A stretch of DNA of 64,000 bases from Panorpa germanica (taxonomy: Eukaryota > Arthropoda > Insecta > Mecoptera > Panorpidae). Below, in pieces: positions 32,397 through 46,800 of the stretch (the first letter of the stretch is position 1; each line of letters starts with the position of its first letter). A model generated the notes under the pieces. The model was not told the origin of the DNA. It did not search any database and was given only the letters and a program-made list of their open reading frames with translations. The stretch is taken from assembly GCA_963678705.1 (NCBI GenBank), contig OY783210.1, forward strand, positions 14,199,331 through 14,263,330. The letters are read 5' to 3'. Both the position numbers and the translations under genes were made by a program.

Positions 32397-33567
32397 ATGG
32401 AGGCGGACAGAAAACGCAGCAAGGTTTCTCAGATAGCAAACATCTTTCAAAACATGGCGCCAGCCAAAGATACAACGCAGGAAGTACCTGTGCTCGGGAG
32501 GTTACCCGGTAAAGGAGCACCATCCGAATCAACGACTCCTGACTCGCCAACCCAAGTAACAGTTGTAAGAACTGAATCTCACGTGGCAAGGTTCAATACA
32601 GCACGTGCATTATTCGAAAAATTAGGTGAAGAAAATCAGCAAAAAGTGAAAAGTGTTACCTCAGTTGAAAATAAACCATTTGTAGTGTTACCAGCTAAAA
32701 CTCTAGTTGATGTGAAATCTGATAAAGTTATTAAAACGGCAGGTTTAAATTTAAATGTGCGGTCCCGTTCAAACTCAGGTGGTAGTTTGTCAAATTCCCC
32801 AACCCACGAAAACATTAGAGTTACTTGTAGGTCACCATCTCCTAAGATGAGTGACACAACAAACGGACATGTCGTAACAAACGGGGAAGATTTAGAAATA
32901 AACAATAGTAATGGTGTAATAGACGCTAAAAAAGAAAATGTTAAACCAAATATAATGAAGAAACCAGAAAAACCTGAAAGAAAATTCAATAGCAGAGAAT
33001 TAATAGAAAAACAGCGTAACTGGACATCACATTTTTCTAAGACGCGAACCAGTCGGTATAACAGTGACCCAAATAAAACTGAAGTAAGATTGGGAGTTAG
33101 TACCGCTCCCAATCGTGTGGGTGCTCCAGTAGTCGTAGAAGAAAATAACACAACACAAAGTCAACCAGCAGCTAGGAGTGCTTCATTTAGTGCTAGGGTT
33201 ATCAGATCTCCTCCAACATCACCACCTCCTCCACCGACAACGCCGCCAAAGAGATCACCAACTAAACCTGCAGTTGTAACTCGATCTCCACCAGAAAGCA
33301 AATATAAAGATATTAAACGGCCTACTACTAGTCCGCCAAAACCCAGAACTCCAGAGAGCCCTATTACGAGCCCTGAGAAATCAGGACCAACATCGCCTAG
33401 AACACCGAAATTAAAATCACCACAATCCTCAGTCGATTTAGTGTCTAGTTCCTCAACCAGTCCGGAAAAAACAGTTTTAGAAGGAAAGCAGAGTCCTGTT
33501 AGTCCTTATAAGGATGCTGAAGAAAAGCAGGAAAATGAAGCTTCCGAGAAAGCGCTCTCTCCTCCTG
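32397..33567 (+). CDS. Spn: Spn coding exon 1 (actin-binding region, Pro-rich)
   Basis: Residues 1-390, ends in phase 1 at CCTG|GTAAGC. Starts [35 protein letters not shown] matches the conserved RF...LFE block of neurabins; [18 protein letters not shown] is a second conserved block. [14 protein letters not shown] offers SH3/EVH1-type ligands. Confidence 0.95.
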
Positions 33568-36500
33568 GTAAGCAATTCATTTTTAATGACAGTCATTAAC
33601 ATCTTATATTGTCTGTGGCAATTTCAATTGTTAACATGGTAGGGTGTTCAAAAATCAATGAACATTTTACAAACTTTAAAAAAATAGGGTATAACAAGGA
33701 CTTAAGGTCACTTAAAAATACTGGTAGTACAACATTTTTACAAAATTTAAAAATTATTTTAACATAGTAGGTGTCCTTCGTTTAATTACAAAATTTCAAA
33801 TGTTTTGATCAGCTGTGAGCGAGATATTAGTAATTGAAAAGTTCATATTTAACATACAGGAGGCCTACAAAGTATAAAAAGGCATCACCATTATCAAAAA
33901 AAAATGTGAAATATTATATAGGATTAATTTTGTAAATAGAAGTTTAAAGTTGATATTTTTATAAACAGTTGAAAATTTATAACAGTATAAACATAACTTG
34001 GCAACGTTGTATGTTGTTATGGTCTGCGCGCGTTTGCAAGTGAAGTACATACACTGTAAAAAAAACTTGATCGATGAAAAAATGCTTTAGAAATAATAGT
34101 AATAATAAATATAAATAATAATTTCCATGCGACTTTCAGCAGAGTGCATAAACATTTATATTATGCAAAATATAGCAGAATTACGGATTTATTTCTGCTC
34201 TGTTCTTTTTCGCTGTTCAGCATTAGCCAAAGAAAGAGGCGTCTAAATACTTTTTCGACCAAATTTTTTTATAACGTACGTTAATATACTATAATAATGA
34301 TTCACACAATTCTATTTTTTTTATACAAAAAGACAGGAATAGTTTGAAATTAATATTCTTAATTTTAATAACACAAATATATTTTTTTAATTATAATATT
34401 TTTCCACCAACAAAATAAATATAAAATAGAGATAAAAAAAAGTACATATCGTTAATTAATAATAAAAATACCGTTTGTTTATTAATAACTCATTGATAAT
34501 TCAGCCGTTACAAATTCATTCATGCTAATGCTAATATGATTCATTAACCCAGATAATGATTATTCATCATTTACACTACTACATTTACATATTTGCAACA
34601 ATAGCCGTTATTATTTATGCATAAGTTTAAATTTCATTCATTACGTTCCCAAAAAAAAAATAATATGTAGTTATTGAAAATTTACTACAGCACAATGGGC
34701 TGTGTCCTCATTTTTTAGTGATCGATTTTTCAATTGTTGATTGAAATTGATGTTAATAAATGTGTATTGGCGTGTTTATTTTAATAAATATCTAAATATT
34801 GACGGAGATATAGCAATTAAAAGTTTGAATTGTAGTTTTAGCGCTAGAAATGGTCGGCCATATTTGTATGACGAGAAATGCATTTTAACGTCAGTTCTTT
34901 GTTGAGTAGGTCAGTGCTGTGGTAATGTTTTGTAGCTGTTGGTAGTCGAAATAATCGAGTCAAGTCAAAGAAGAATAAGTTTTTATTTTATTTAACCCTG
35001 TTACGACAGACATAATAATGAAACTTTATTGTTCCTCAAAACAGCTGTAAATAATATTTGATATTTTGATATATAAATACATATAGCAGAGATTTATGAG
35101 CTGTAAGGTTGGCAGCGGTTGTGATGTCACATGCATTTGGAATGTGTACAACCTTGTATCCCTTTAATAATTAAAGATACAAAATGACTTTTTTAATTGT
35201 TAATATATCTTAACATATAAGGAGTTATTAAACAATAATTGAACATTTGAGGTTCTAGTAACCCACTTTATCAATATATAGTACACTTTTATAGAAATTA
35301 AGATATAAGACACAAGCCCATTTAGTTTGAAATTTTACTTTAGCAGGTTTGTAACTTATCTAATTATTAATAGATAATCTTTTATTTTGTAACTTTTTCT
35401 TTCTGAATTTCTGAAATCTAATCATCGGTCATAGATAATGTGGGCAAAATATAACGAGTTGGTTCAACATTAATATAGGTAGAAGCCAAGTATTTTTCTT
35501 CTTAAATAAATAGAAATACTAAAAAATATTCATTCCGAATCCCTCTTTTCATAAATTCAATAAACGCAACGTATACATTTTCTAGAACGTGTTTAAGATG
35601 TATTTCTTCTCTTGTGATTGTTGGACCACTGCTGATACGTTGCAGAATGAGTCACACACAATCGATAAATCTCTAGACGGTGTCTGGGTTTTCCTGAAAA
35701 TTCACGTGAACATTTAACACAATGCGTCATCTCTGAATAGAGAGATGCAAAACTGTATTTTTTTTATCAGCAGCTACACGATGATAGAACTGTGCAAAAT
35801 GCTATTTATATTATGAAATATATATAACAATGAAGTTCACTAACCCTGTTTATTGTCATTAAAATCATAAATTGTTTTGGTTGTTAGAGTGATACAACAA
35901 CCTGTACCTTTAACGATCACGTTATTTATTAAAACGTAATTTATGTTTAATATCTTGTTTAGTTTACAACACATGTACATTAACAATATTCGCTGTTACT
36001 TTTAATACCATCGGCTTGAAGTTTTTGTCATGGTTGTCACGTTGTATACGCCATTAAGTCTGCGCAACAAGTAAGATACGGTGTTGCCACAGTCTGATAA
36101 AATATGGAGCGAGATTATTTAAGGCGCGAACATTCAAATAAAAAAAAAATTTAATTGTTATCATTATTTAACACGAAGTTTAACGCATTTTAAACACATT
36201 GTCTAACAAACCTTGTGAATTATTATAATTATTTTTACGTCAAAAGAAACCGTAATTAACTAGGCAAAACATTTTGATGAATATATAATTTTTTCGTTTT
36301 AAATTATACAAAAGTATGACACGCTTATTCTACCCTGTACAATTCAACAACTTAATTCTTTAAATGGCTATTATAAGAGTAATTTAAGAAATGCATATGG
36401 GTGCATTGTATATTAATATATTACATAAACAGCTTTCCTATACATATATAAGGAATAGAGTATTGGTATTGCTAAAATACATATAAACATTTATAAGCTG

Positions 36501-39500
36501 TATAACTGGCACGTATATAATGAACTCAATATATAAAGAATATAGATATATAAATAGATTGAATAAATATACTGACACAGTGTTATAGGATAGCTATAAT
36601 ATAGCATTATGGTTCTATTTCTCTCGTGTTAAAAGTTTTATGTTTTAAGGCTGCACAGGACCGTTGAGTGTGAGTATGACCAGTATGTTTACCACAAAAT
36701 CGGTGATAAAATTAGTAAACTTAATTACTGTTTACAGCTCTTAAAAGTTATAATTATCTTGGATTATTTATCTAAAGAAGCAAAGATAATTTATTTTTAT
36801 TTACTACATGGACTAATTCATTCAAAACGATTTAAAAGTTTAAGCTGTCTTTGACATGTATCATTTTTTTTCACCTTTGGCAGTAAAATATATATAAAAA
36901 CAATTTGGCTATATGCATATAGTGAACTACCTTATTTAGTATATCCCTTTCTTTTCGGAAAATTAATATCCAGCATGATCGATTATGATATTCAATGACT
37001 CATGACTCAAGATTCATGTTATAATTACATTAGATATGTAATATCATAATTATAATTAATTAATGACAATGGGCTTGAAAACCTTGACTTAATATCTATA
37101 AAACAGAACTATTGACAAATTTGGTTATCAGGACCTACAATATTCAATAATTTATTTAATAACTTCTTATTTTTTAAGAGATATTAACAATTAAATAGTA
37201 ATTTTTTCTCTTTAATTATTAAAGGGATTTAACGTTATAGAAAATAATGCATGGTAAGTCATATCCGACGATTTGTTATATAGTCCAAGATCACAGGACG
37301 GGCAGACATCACTTATTTTCTGATGAACAAAATGTGTAAGATTGAGTAGTGTTAGTATGTACAATAATCGCATGCCTACCCACTAGCTTGACCAGGCGTC
37401 CATTTTCCAGGTATCAGGTAATCAAGGTTTATGTCTCACTCACTCTCATGCGCACGGATAATGCCCTCTCGCTCCTACTCATAGCGGAATTAAAATAGTG
37501 TCTAGGGGATGTCTGGTCACTTGGATCGGTCTGTCTTCTTGTAAAACGTTTTAAAACAGTTGTCTCGCTAACATATATAAAAATGGATCATCAAAAAATA
37601 ACTAAGTTTAATTAATTTTTTTGTCAGCTTTAAAGCGTCTGCAAGGTAATACAAGGTATTACAAAACAACTGTTTTAAAACGTTTTCAAGAGGACAAATT
37701 GATCTAAGGGGCCAAACATCCCCTAGACCCAATTTTAATTCCGCTATGAGTAAGAGCGAGAGGGCATTATTCGTGCGCATGAGAGTGAATGAGATATAAA
37801 CCTTGATTACATGATACCTGGAAAATTGCCGCCTGGTCAAGTTAACAGGTAGGCATACAATCATTGTACATACTAACACTACTCAATTTTACACATTTTG
37901 TTCATCAGAAAATAAGTGATGTCTGCCAGCTCTGAGATCTCACTCTAATATCTTTTATACAAGGAACGCATACAAGTGTATCTACTAACAGTTGGGCTGT
38001 GTATTCCATGAAGTTTTATCTTACTGAGGTTGCGAAAGAGAAAAATAATCTCAATGACTTATTTCTTATGTGACATACTGTACATATCTAAAACATGCGC
38101 CAACTCCAACATGCGTCAACTTTTGTATATTAAACAAAATAAAAACGCATGCATATATTAACATTTATTTCAATTTAAAATGAAAAAACAACCCCTAAAA
38201 AAGTAGTTCACAAGCCTATATCGTCCGTGTATTCTTAAAATCGTACGCGGTATGAAATGAACGAAAGAACGAATCACTTTCGAACATTTTCAGTGTTGTT
38301 CAGAAAGTTATTTGCTGAACTCTGTCTCTTGCCGGTTACCGATTGCCTATTGCCTGCAGAATTTAGATTTCGCTAAGTGTATGTGTGACCGTCGCGTCGT
38401 AGACATAAGACTGATCTGATCTTATTTTAAGTATAGTTACTAGTTCCTAAAAGAATTATTTTACTATAGACTGTCGAAAACTTTTAACTAACCTAAATTG
38501 AAGTATTGCGCAAAAGTTTTTTAATTTAATGTGACAATAAGTGTATATTTTAATTATATTTTTTAATTATATTCTAAATAAAAGTGATTGTGTATTTTAT
38601 ACGATATTAAAAATGAAACCATTTCTAAACTAGTTTTGTTAATATTTAAATATTAGTGCGGGGTAATTTTGTTTAGTTATTATAATTTGTCTTATATGGT
38701 ATCGTAGCCAATATCTCCAATATTTTAAAACATTTTCCTTAATGTTTAAGTTAGTAACTTAATAGCAAGTTGTTATTGTTTCTAAATATACGTGAACTAG
38801 TCTGTATTGCTCATAAATATGACTATTATCATTTTATCTTAATAGTAAACGTAAAATATCGTAAAGATTTGGATTATTGATATATCATGATACATTGATA
38901 CATCATGTGAAAACCCGAAATGATGGCTTGTGAACCATATCTTAATTTGTATATATTGATAAAGTTGACTATCACCTTCTCAAATGTTCAATTATTTTTT
39001 AATAAGTCATTGATGAATTTTAATGTGCGCTTATTATTTTCAAAGCCTCATTATTTGGATGTTGTGGACTGTATGTGTGTGTGAGAAGTTTGATGAAGAA
39101 TAGTTACACAAAAGAAGCTGACAATTTCTATACAAAACAGTTTATTTATTTCAACAAACGTAGAAATCAAAAGAACACAAAAATAACTGAATAATAATTT
39201 GTAGAATTTGAAATTATCTTGAATGATGCACTGTGCAATATAACTGCTGTATAATTTATTTAATAATAATAGTAATAATTTAATTTCTGATGCACGAGTA
39301 CTTTACTCGCTGTAAAGACTAAAAACCACTCTGTTGTAAGAGACAAAAGATAAAGTTAAAAGAGATGAGAATATACGAAGTTAGCAGAAAATTTAAAAAT
39401 TTGGATTCACAAGCCCCTTGTAAAAATGTAAGGGCATTGTAAATAAACCGCTAGTATCCCCAGCCGGTTTAGCACGCCACTGTTTTCTCGAAAGTTTTTA

Positions 39501-42500
39501 TTACAATTTTGTTTTATGTGGTAAATTCTATTTACTTCTGAATACATACATTATTTAATAAGTCGTGTATATAATGTGAATAACATTTATGTTTTATAAA
39601 TAATCTTTTGTTCTAATTATTATCGTTTTGTACATTTATAATACAAGTATATGCTTGTAAACATAAGTATGTATTTATATAAAAATATACTTGTTTCATT
39701 TTTGTTTTATAATTTGTATATAAGCATTCAAAATACATAACAAAAATTGAAGCAAAAAAAGTCTGAAGTGTTGGAGACAGAAGGAAAACATTTTTTGTTT
39801 ATTCTGCTTTTCTGTTTTGTGATTCAACAATTGTTTACATTCTGTCTGCTTTCACAATGGTCTTAAGTTGTGTTCAGATAAGTAACAGAAGTGCAGAATA
39901 TTAAAATGTAAAGCAGCGTCCTCACCGTTTACCCGTTCTTGGAAAGATGGATATTAAAAAGTTGTTTTTAATAGCTTAATACTCAATAGTTTTGCTGCAA
40001 CATTAAGGGCCTTATTCTGTAAAGTATTTCCACCGGTATAAAAATTTCATCGCTGTAAAATGACGTTATAAAAGCGATGATTTTTTATTTGGCATTCTGT
40101 AAGAAATTTCCATCGATTTTAATTTTTGCCCCTGGAAAAAAATCGACCAAATAATAAGGTCGCCTTTAGCGGTAATAAATTTTCCATCCTTTTTTTTAAA
40201 GGGAAACAATGAAGAACTTAACCATGATTTTATTAACGAAATTCAAATTTTTCCATTATTTTGAAAATTACAAGAGTAGCTTCACTAAAATCACTGTAAC
40301 TCGTAAAGTAATGGTCTGATTGTCGTGAAATTTTTACACATATATATCGTTTGAACGTTGGTACTATTTAGAAATCATATGAATTTGACAATAATAGCAC
40401 CTACGTTTATCCTACGAACTTATTGAGTGATCGGTTATAAACCTATTTCAAATTAGCAGCAAGTAAGCATCAATTAAATTAATATATTATTTCAACACAT
40501 TATTTTGAGTAAAGTCTTGTACTCGTATAATTCTTCAGCGACAGAGTGTATTTTTAAACAGTGAAATACAAAAAGACAATAATACGAGACGAACTCAAGA
40601 TGTTGAATGATATTTTGAGACTAGTTGATTGACAAAACTTCCTGTGACTCATTATTGGAGAGAGACAAACAAGCGTATCTTCATTAGAATGTTTTTTAAG
40701 TAGACAAATATTAAGGGGAGATTCCACTTTATTTTGAGTATAAAATTTTAAGGAAAAAAACTGAAAGATAATTATTAGTATTCGTACACTTAGGGCTGTT
40801 CTTAAAATTCTTAGTTAAAGTTCAGTTTTGACATAACTCAATTTAGTTCGACATTCAATTCATAAAGTTGCATAAAACAGTGCAACACCATACGGTGGTG
40901 AACTGGCAGTGTAAAAAAATGTGCGGAATTAAATCATGAAAACAAAACATCTGAAAACGTATGGCCATGTAAAAACAATTTAAAATGGAAAATAGCTATA
41001 TTCCTCTCTATTTAAGGTGAAACGATACTTGGCCATTTCATAAATAAAGGTTATAAAATTATATGAAAAACCCTTAGAAATGTTACCAGTCATATAAAAA
41101 TTGGAATTTAACTAAAAAATATAGCAATATTCATTTTCAAAACTTATTTTTGCGGTTGCAACTTATTAAAAGTCAGTGAAAGAAAGCTTAAAATGTAGAT
41201 ACGTTATTCATCTAACTAATTGCAGCTTTAGATTTTGATTCGCGTTTATAGTTACTTACATAAAACGATTTAAACATAAAAAAACATTTTTGATAATATT
41301 TAACCTGCTGTATAGTATCGCCATCTATATTTCGCGAATCAAAAATAGCCAAGTATCGTTTAACCTTAAGAACGAAAAATATAAAATTTTAAAAGCAATG
41401 TACAATAGACATTTTTTGTTAGTGATTAATGGCATTTAATTTTAATCATATAATTTTTTAATTATAATATTCTTCACTTAAGCATAATTCCCACTCACTG
41501 AGTTTTAGTTTTAATTTAAGGTTTTAACCTAAAATTAAAAATCACTTTGTAAAATATAAAGAAATAAAATTATTTATATTAAATGCAATAACTTATATTA
41601 TGTAAAGAAAGTAATTATTACAAAATAATGTATATTACTGACGCATAATTTCACAAGTTCAAAATTACATTTAAGATTGTAACCTTGACTTAAAATTAAA
41701 AACAGTGAGTGGGAATGAGACTTTAATAAAGCTCTAAACTAATTGCTGTTTTAAATAATATATTTTTAGCGGTTTAAATGGTTGACGCATGTTTGACATT
41801 TTGGCCACTTTAAATTATATTCAAAAATAAAGTGTAGACGAAATTCTTAACATCGTTTTTAAACTAAAAATAACTACATACTCTTAAGTTCTATTTTAAT
41901 TTGATTAAATTTTAATTTTATTATTATTTTTTTTTGGTTTTATAATATATAGTACCAGGCACGTGCCCGATTTCGCACTAGATTTTTCTTAAAGAATTGA
42001 AAAACAATTTTCTAATCATATTTCCATAGCCCTTAATCTAATAACATCTTGCTTTTTTTTAGTACAGAAACTTAATTTCATTATTCGTTAAAAATTTCAT
42101 TTAAAATTAAAAAAAATAAAAGGGTGAATGACCTATAAGTAGACATATATACAACTCTATTAAAATAAAAGTCTGAGAAGCTAATGAGCTTAATTGTTTT
42201 TTTAAAAGGGAAGTAGCAAACTAATTATTGAGTACATAATTATTAAGTTCTCTAATTGTTTGTTTTCTGCGTGACACTCCCTATCGTGTCGCCTAATTAA
42301 TCTATGTTGATCACATACTAGCGCGCTTACTACACTAGACCGTGTTCCTGAGTCTTGCGAACAATGATCGTGATCGAACAGATAAGATTTATATGAGTGA
42401 AACATTTTACGAATCACTTTTAATAGAGTATTCCTGTACTATTCCTGAATTGTATTATTAATTATTATTATAGTTCAAAAATACTATTTTAAAAGTAATT

Positions 42501-43777
42501 CGTCTGCATTTGTCTTTCATAATTAATACAAATTATATATAATCACTACAAAAATGAACATGTAAACAGCCGGCTTGTGTCTCGATTGATGTTAATAAAT
42601 GTGTATTGGCGTGTCTATTTTATTAAATATCTAAATGTTGACGGAGATATAGTAATTAAAAATTTGAATTGTAGTTTTAGCGCTAGAAATGGTCGGCCAT
42701 ATTTGTATGACGTGAAATACATTTTAACGTCAGTTATTTGTTGAGTAGGTCAGTGCTGTGGTAATGTTTTGTAGCTGTTAGAAGTCGAAATAATCAAGTC
42801 AAGTCAAAGAATAATAAGCTTTAATTTAACCCTGTTACTGCAGACATAATATTGGAATTTTATTGTTCGTTGAAATAGCTGTAAATAATATTTGATATTT
42901 TGATATATAAATACATATAGCAGAGATTTATGAGCTGTAAGGTTGGTACCGGTTATGATGTCACATGTATTTGAAATGTATACAACGTTGAATCCCTTTA
43001 ATAATTAAAGAGACAAAATGACTTTTTTAATTGTTAATATCTTCTAACATATAAGGAGTTATTAAAAAATAATTGATCATTTGAGGTTCTAGTAACCAAC
43101 TTTATCAATATATAGTACACTTCTATAGAAATTAAGACATAGGACACAAGACCTTTTGGCCGCACTTGTCTTCAAATGTTTTACGATCAGCGCTGGGTTT
43201 CCTGCGTGTAAAAATACTGCTTTACTTTCTAAAGTAACTTATTTTACTGTTCAAAACATAAAACACTGGGGAGGTTTTTATATACTCGTACATATTCTAA
43301 ATCTTAAAACACACACAGAGAAAAAAGCTTTTACAATTTAACTTCAAAGAATTATTTTTAGATTTCACGATTTGCAAACTTCACTTCACATTTGGTTTGG
43401 TTTGCTATTTCTTTACAGTTTACAGTTTACAGTGGTCTCTAGTTTTGGTCATGTGACTTATAGATGGGATGGTGGAGCCGAGTTAGCGAGTATAATAATA
43501 AACTGTGTTTTGCACGTGTTCCACACAGAGAGAGAGATCGTTGGCTCTTCGTTAAAAAAATATAAAAACAACACAAAAAACAAAAGTCAGATACTGAAAG
43601 CGATATTTTTGTTTGTTGCTACCATTTGTATTGTATATGTGAAACCGTGGGGAACATCAGTTAATTCTAGCTTAATTTGCTGTTAATTTATTAATTGGAG
43701 ATCAATTAATTCATTGAGCTATAGTATATAGTGAGCTATAGCAGGTTCGTATGTTTATATGTACATTCCTTTAAACA

Positions 43778-43852
<75 letters not shown>

Positions 43853-46800
43853 TACCCCCCTCCGTCTCCATTGTCACGTCTTGTTCTACATTGTGAGCCC
43901 CGTTGTTGTGACATCACACATTTAAAATAATATATTCTTTTTATTCTTATTTTGTTTAGATGGTCTTGCGTTTTCTTTTTTTTTTGTGACGTCACAAAAT
44001 TTGTGATATATATATGTTCTACATAATTTGCTTCAGGTCATAATATGTGCTGTACCATTTTTGTTTATTCCCAGTAAACATTTTGGAGTCATTTTGACAT
44101 CATATTGAAGATGCGTCATGATTTTTTTGTTATGAAAGAGTTCATTTATAACTCAGTTTCTCACATTTTTTCATATAAAATGTCTACTTTATCGGCTACA
44201 GATGGCGAAATTACTCCACCTGTCGGAATACAAATGAAGATAAAGTTGATGCGAACTATAATTGAAGTGAAATAGTGATAGAAACGTCACTAAATAGGGC
44301 ACTTCACCAAATTGTTTACTGGGTTATGTTGTTTAAAATTAAATAATTAACACACTAAGCGCAATTCAATTTTGAGGCCTCTGTTTAAGTACATTAACAG
44401 ATTTGTTCCTGATAATAAATTGTACTAGGTGTCTTACAATGATATATTTCTACTATTTATTCATTGTAATAATTTATCCTATATAACAGATGTAAACAAT
44501 ACTGTTTCATAATCGTTGGAACATTTGCCAATTTTATCGCCTCTGATTTGTTTATAGGACTAATTTCTTTAATATTTTGGTAATTAGATTTTAATGTGTT
44601 GTCAAACTATTTGTAACTATTATACATATACATTTTAAATTAATTTAATTACGAAAAAAGAAATATTTGCATGCACATTTTTCTTTCATTTTAAGAGCTG
44701 AATTCTGAGGCTTCCTAAATAAATAAAACTTAAGGCGCGCGCCCAATGCGCCTTTCTGAAAATCAACCTTTCTTCACGCACATTCACTATTTTATACGAT
44801 ATCTAATTCTAAGTTACTATGTGTCCGAGTACACTACCCGTGATGAACGGCGCTGACCCAACAATTTCACAATAACGCAGCCCGTAGAATAGTTAGCATT
44901 TCTCACCACGTCATTAATATTCAAAAACATTGTGTGGCAAGTCGAGACAGCTGTAAGTAGTAACTGATATTTGGCTAGCACTTGTATACATCTCTTTTAC
45001 ATTCTGTTGTATAAAAGAGATGGCAATTCGTAAAAGTGTTCAACTTTATCAATATACAATACAGTTTTATATAAATTAAGACATGATTCACAACCCCATA
45101 AATGCGAGATGCGATTTTAACCTACTTGTTGAAATTGCAGTAATGAAAAAAAAATAGAAAATTATATAATTTAGACTATAATTTCTCATTTGGTTAAAGT
45201 GATTAATTAAGAGTTTTATACACGTCACTAATAACATGAAAAAATATAATTAAAAAAGTGATTAATTAAATAATTTAATTTAAAAAAACCCACAACGTGC
45301 GTGCATCTCATAAAAGATAAAGTTTATAATAAAAAAGCTTCATTATTATTTAATTAAACTATTTATAAATTATTATGTTTTTAAATTTGTTTATATTTTT
45401 AAAATGTGCCTCAGTATTCGACGTTTGTGCGGCGACTGTTCAGGTTGGTATTACGACTCATTCTGATTCTTATAGCGATTGGTACTGTGGTTTTCACATT
45501 CTATGGATAACGAAATTATAGTTTCCCTGTATAGATATTGTCAGAGATGTGCATTTTTCAAATACATATACTTAAAATGCAAATACAAAATAGTAAATAC
45601 CTATTTTGTATTTAAATATCTTTTAAGAGTATAGAATTTTATATTTTATTTGAAAACTTTTGCAAATCTATTTCGTATTTGGAAAATACAAAATACTTTT
45701 TTCATTTTTGTTACTTCATAGTGTTAATCAGTAATTATTATTTTTTGAATATAAACTTAAAACCTTAAAAGTATCTGCACAATTTTCTTAATACGACCCC
45801 CACATGCGACATCCAACATTTATATATTTTCATTCATAAGTTGACATTATTTAGACATGAGTGTACTAAATATATTGTACTTTTAACCTACAGACAAGAC
45901 AAACGCAAACGCTATTTTTAAAAATTCTAGGTAGTATTTTTATGAAACAAAAATGTTTCAAAACGAAGTCGGTCTTTATCAAAGAGAATTCTCATAATTA
46001 TTAAAAAAAATAACATTTATATTAGTAACATAAAAAATATTCTATTTTCTCAAAAGTATTTTTAAAATACGTATTTTGTATTTAAATACTAACATGAAAT
46101 TTATTTTTTATTTTGTATTTGAAATAGGAAAATAACGAGGTATTTGCATCTTGTATTTAAATGCTTTGAAAAGCATTTGTGCAAATCTCTGGATATTGTA
46201 AATTTCAATTAATATATGACGCAGTGGACGTGTCACAGGGTCTTCTCTGTAGAAGGTCGTCATCACCGAGCAATATAGGTCGACGGTAAATAAATTAAAT
46301 AAAAAATAATAATAGTTATAACCATTTCAAAAATTACAGAATTATATCTAAGAATCATAAAATATAACAATTTTGGACAATTTTATTTATACATAGTCCT
46401 ATAAACAGTTGGCACGTCCGCACATCTGACACGTGTGATCTAAGACTTTTTTGCCCTGTTTTCCTAATTAACAAAATTAAAATTTATTAATTTCAAAACC
46501 TGTCAGCAACCACTGTGTCAGATATAGATATCATAAAACTATATTTAGATATTTCTGATCGGCCAATAACCTACGTATTTTGTACATTTTTATGAATTTA
46601 TTTATAGTAGTGTTACCAATAGAGTTACGTTTGTTTATGTTATACACATAGGGTGTCCACCGGGTCGTAACCATCTCCATTTTTATTTGAAATCATTTTT
46701 TTTTTTAATTAAATTTATTTAACGTCATGTGACTATGATATGTGTGAAATTATTTTGAATTTTTTTTTTCCATTACTCATCTTTGGCAGAAAGCTCAGTT

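Noticed and set aside
32636-33151. 171-codon minus-strand frame in Spn exon 1
   Set aside because: Antisense of a well-supported coding exon with conserved neurabin blocks.
43372-43686. 104-codon plus frame with two hydrophobic segments
   Set aside because: No ATG at the start, no splice sites that fit, and low-complexity neighbours; it is in Spn intron 1. Signal-peptide look alone is not enough.
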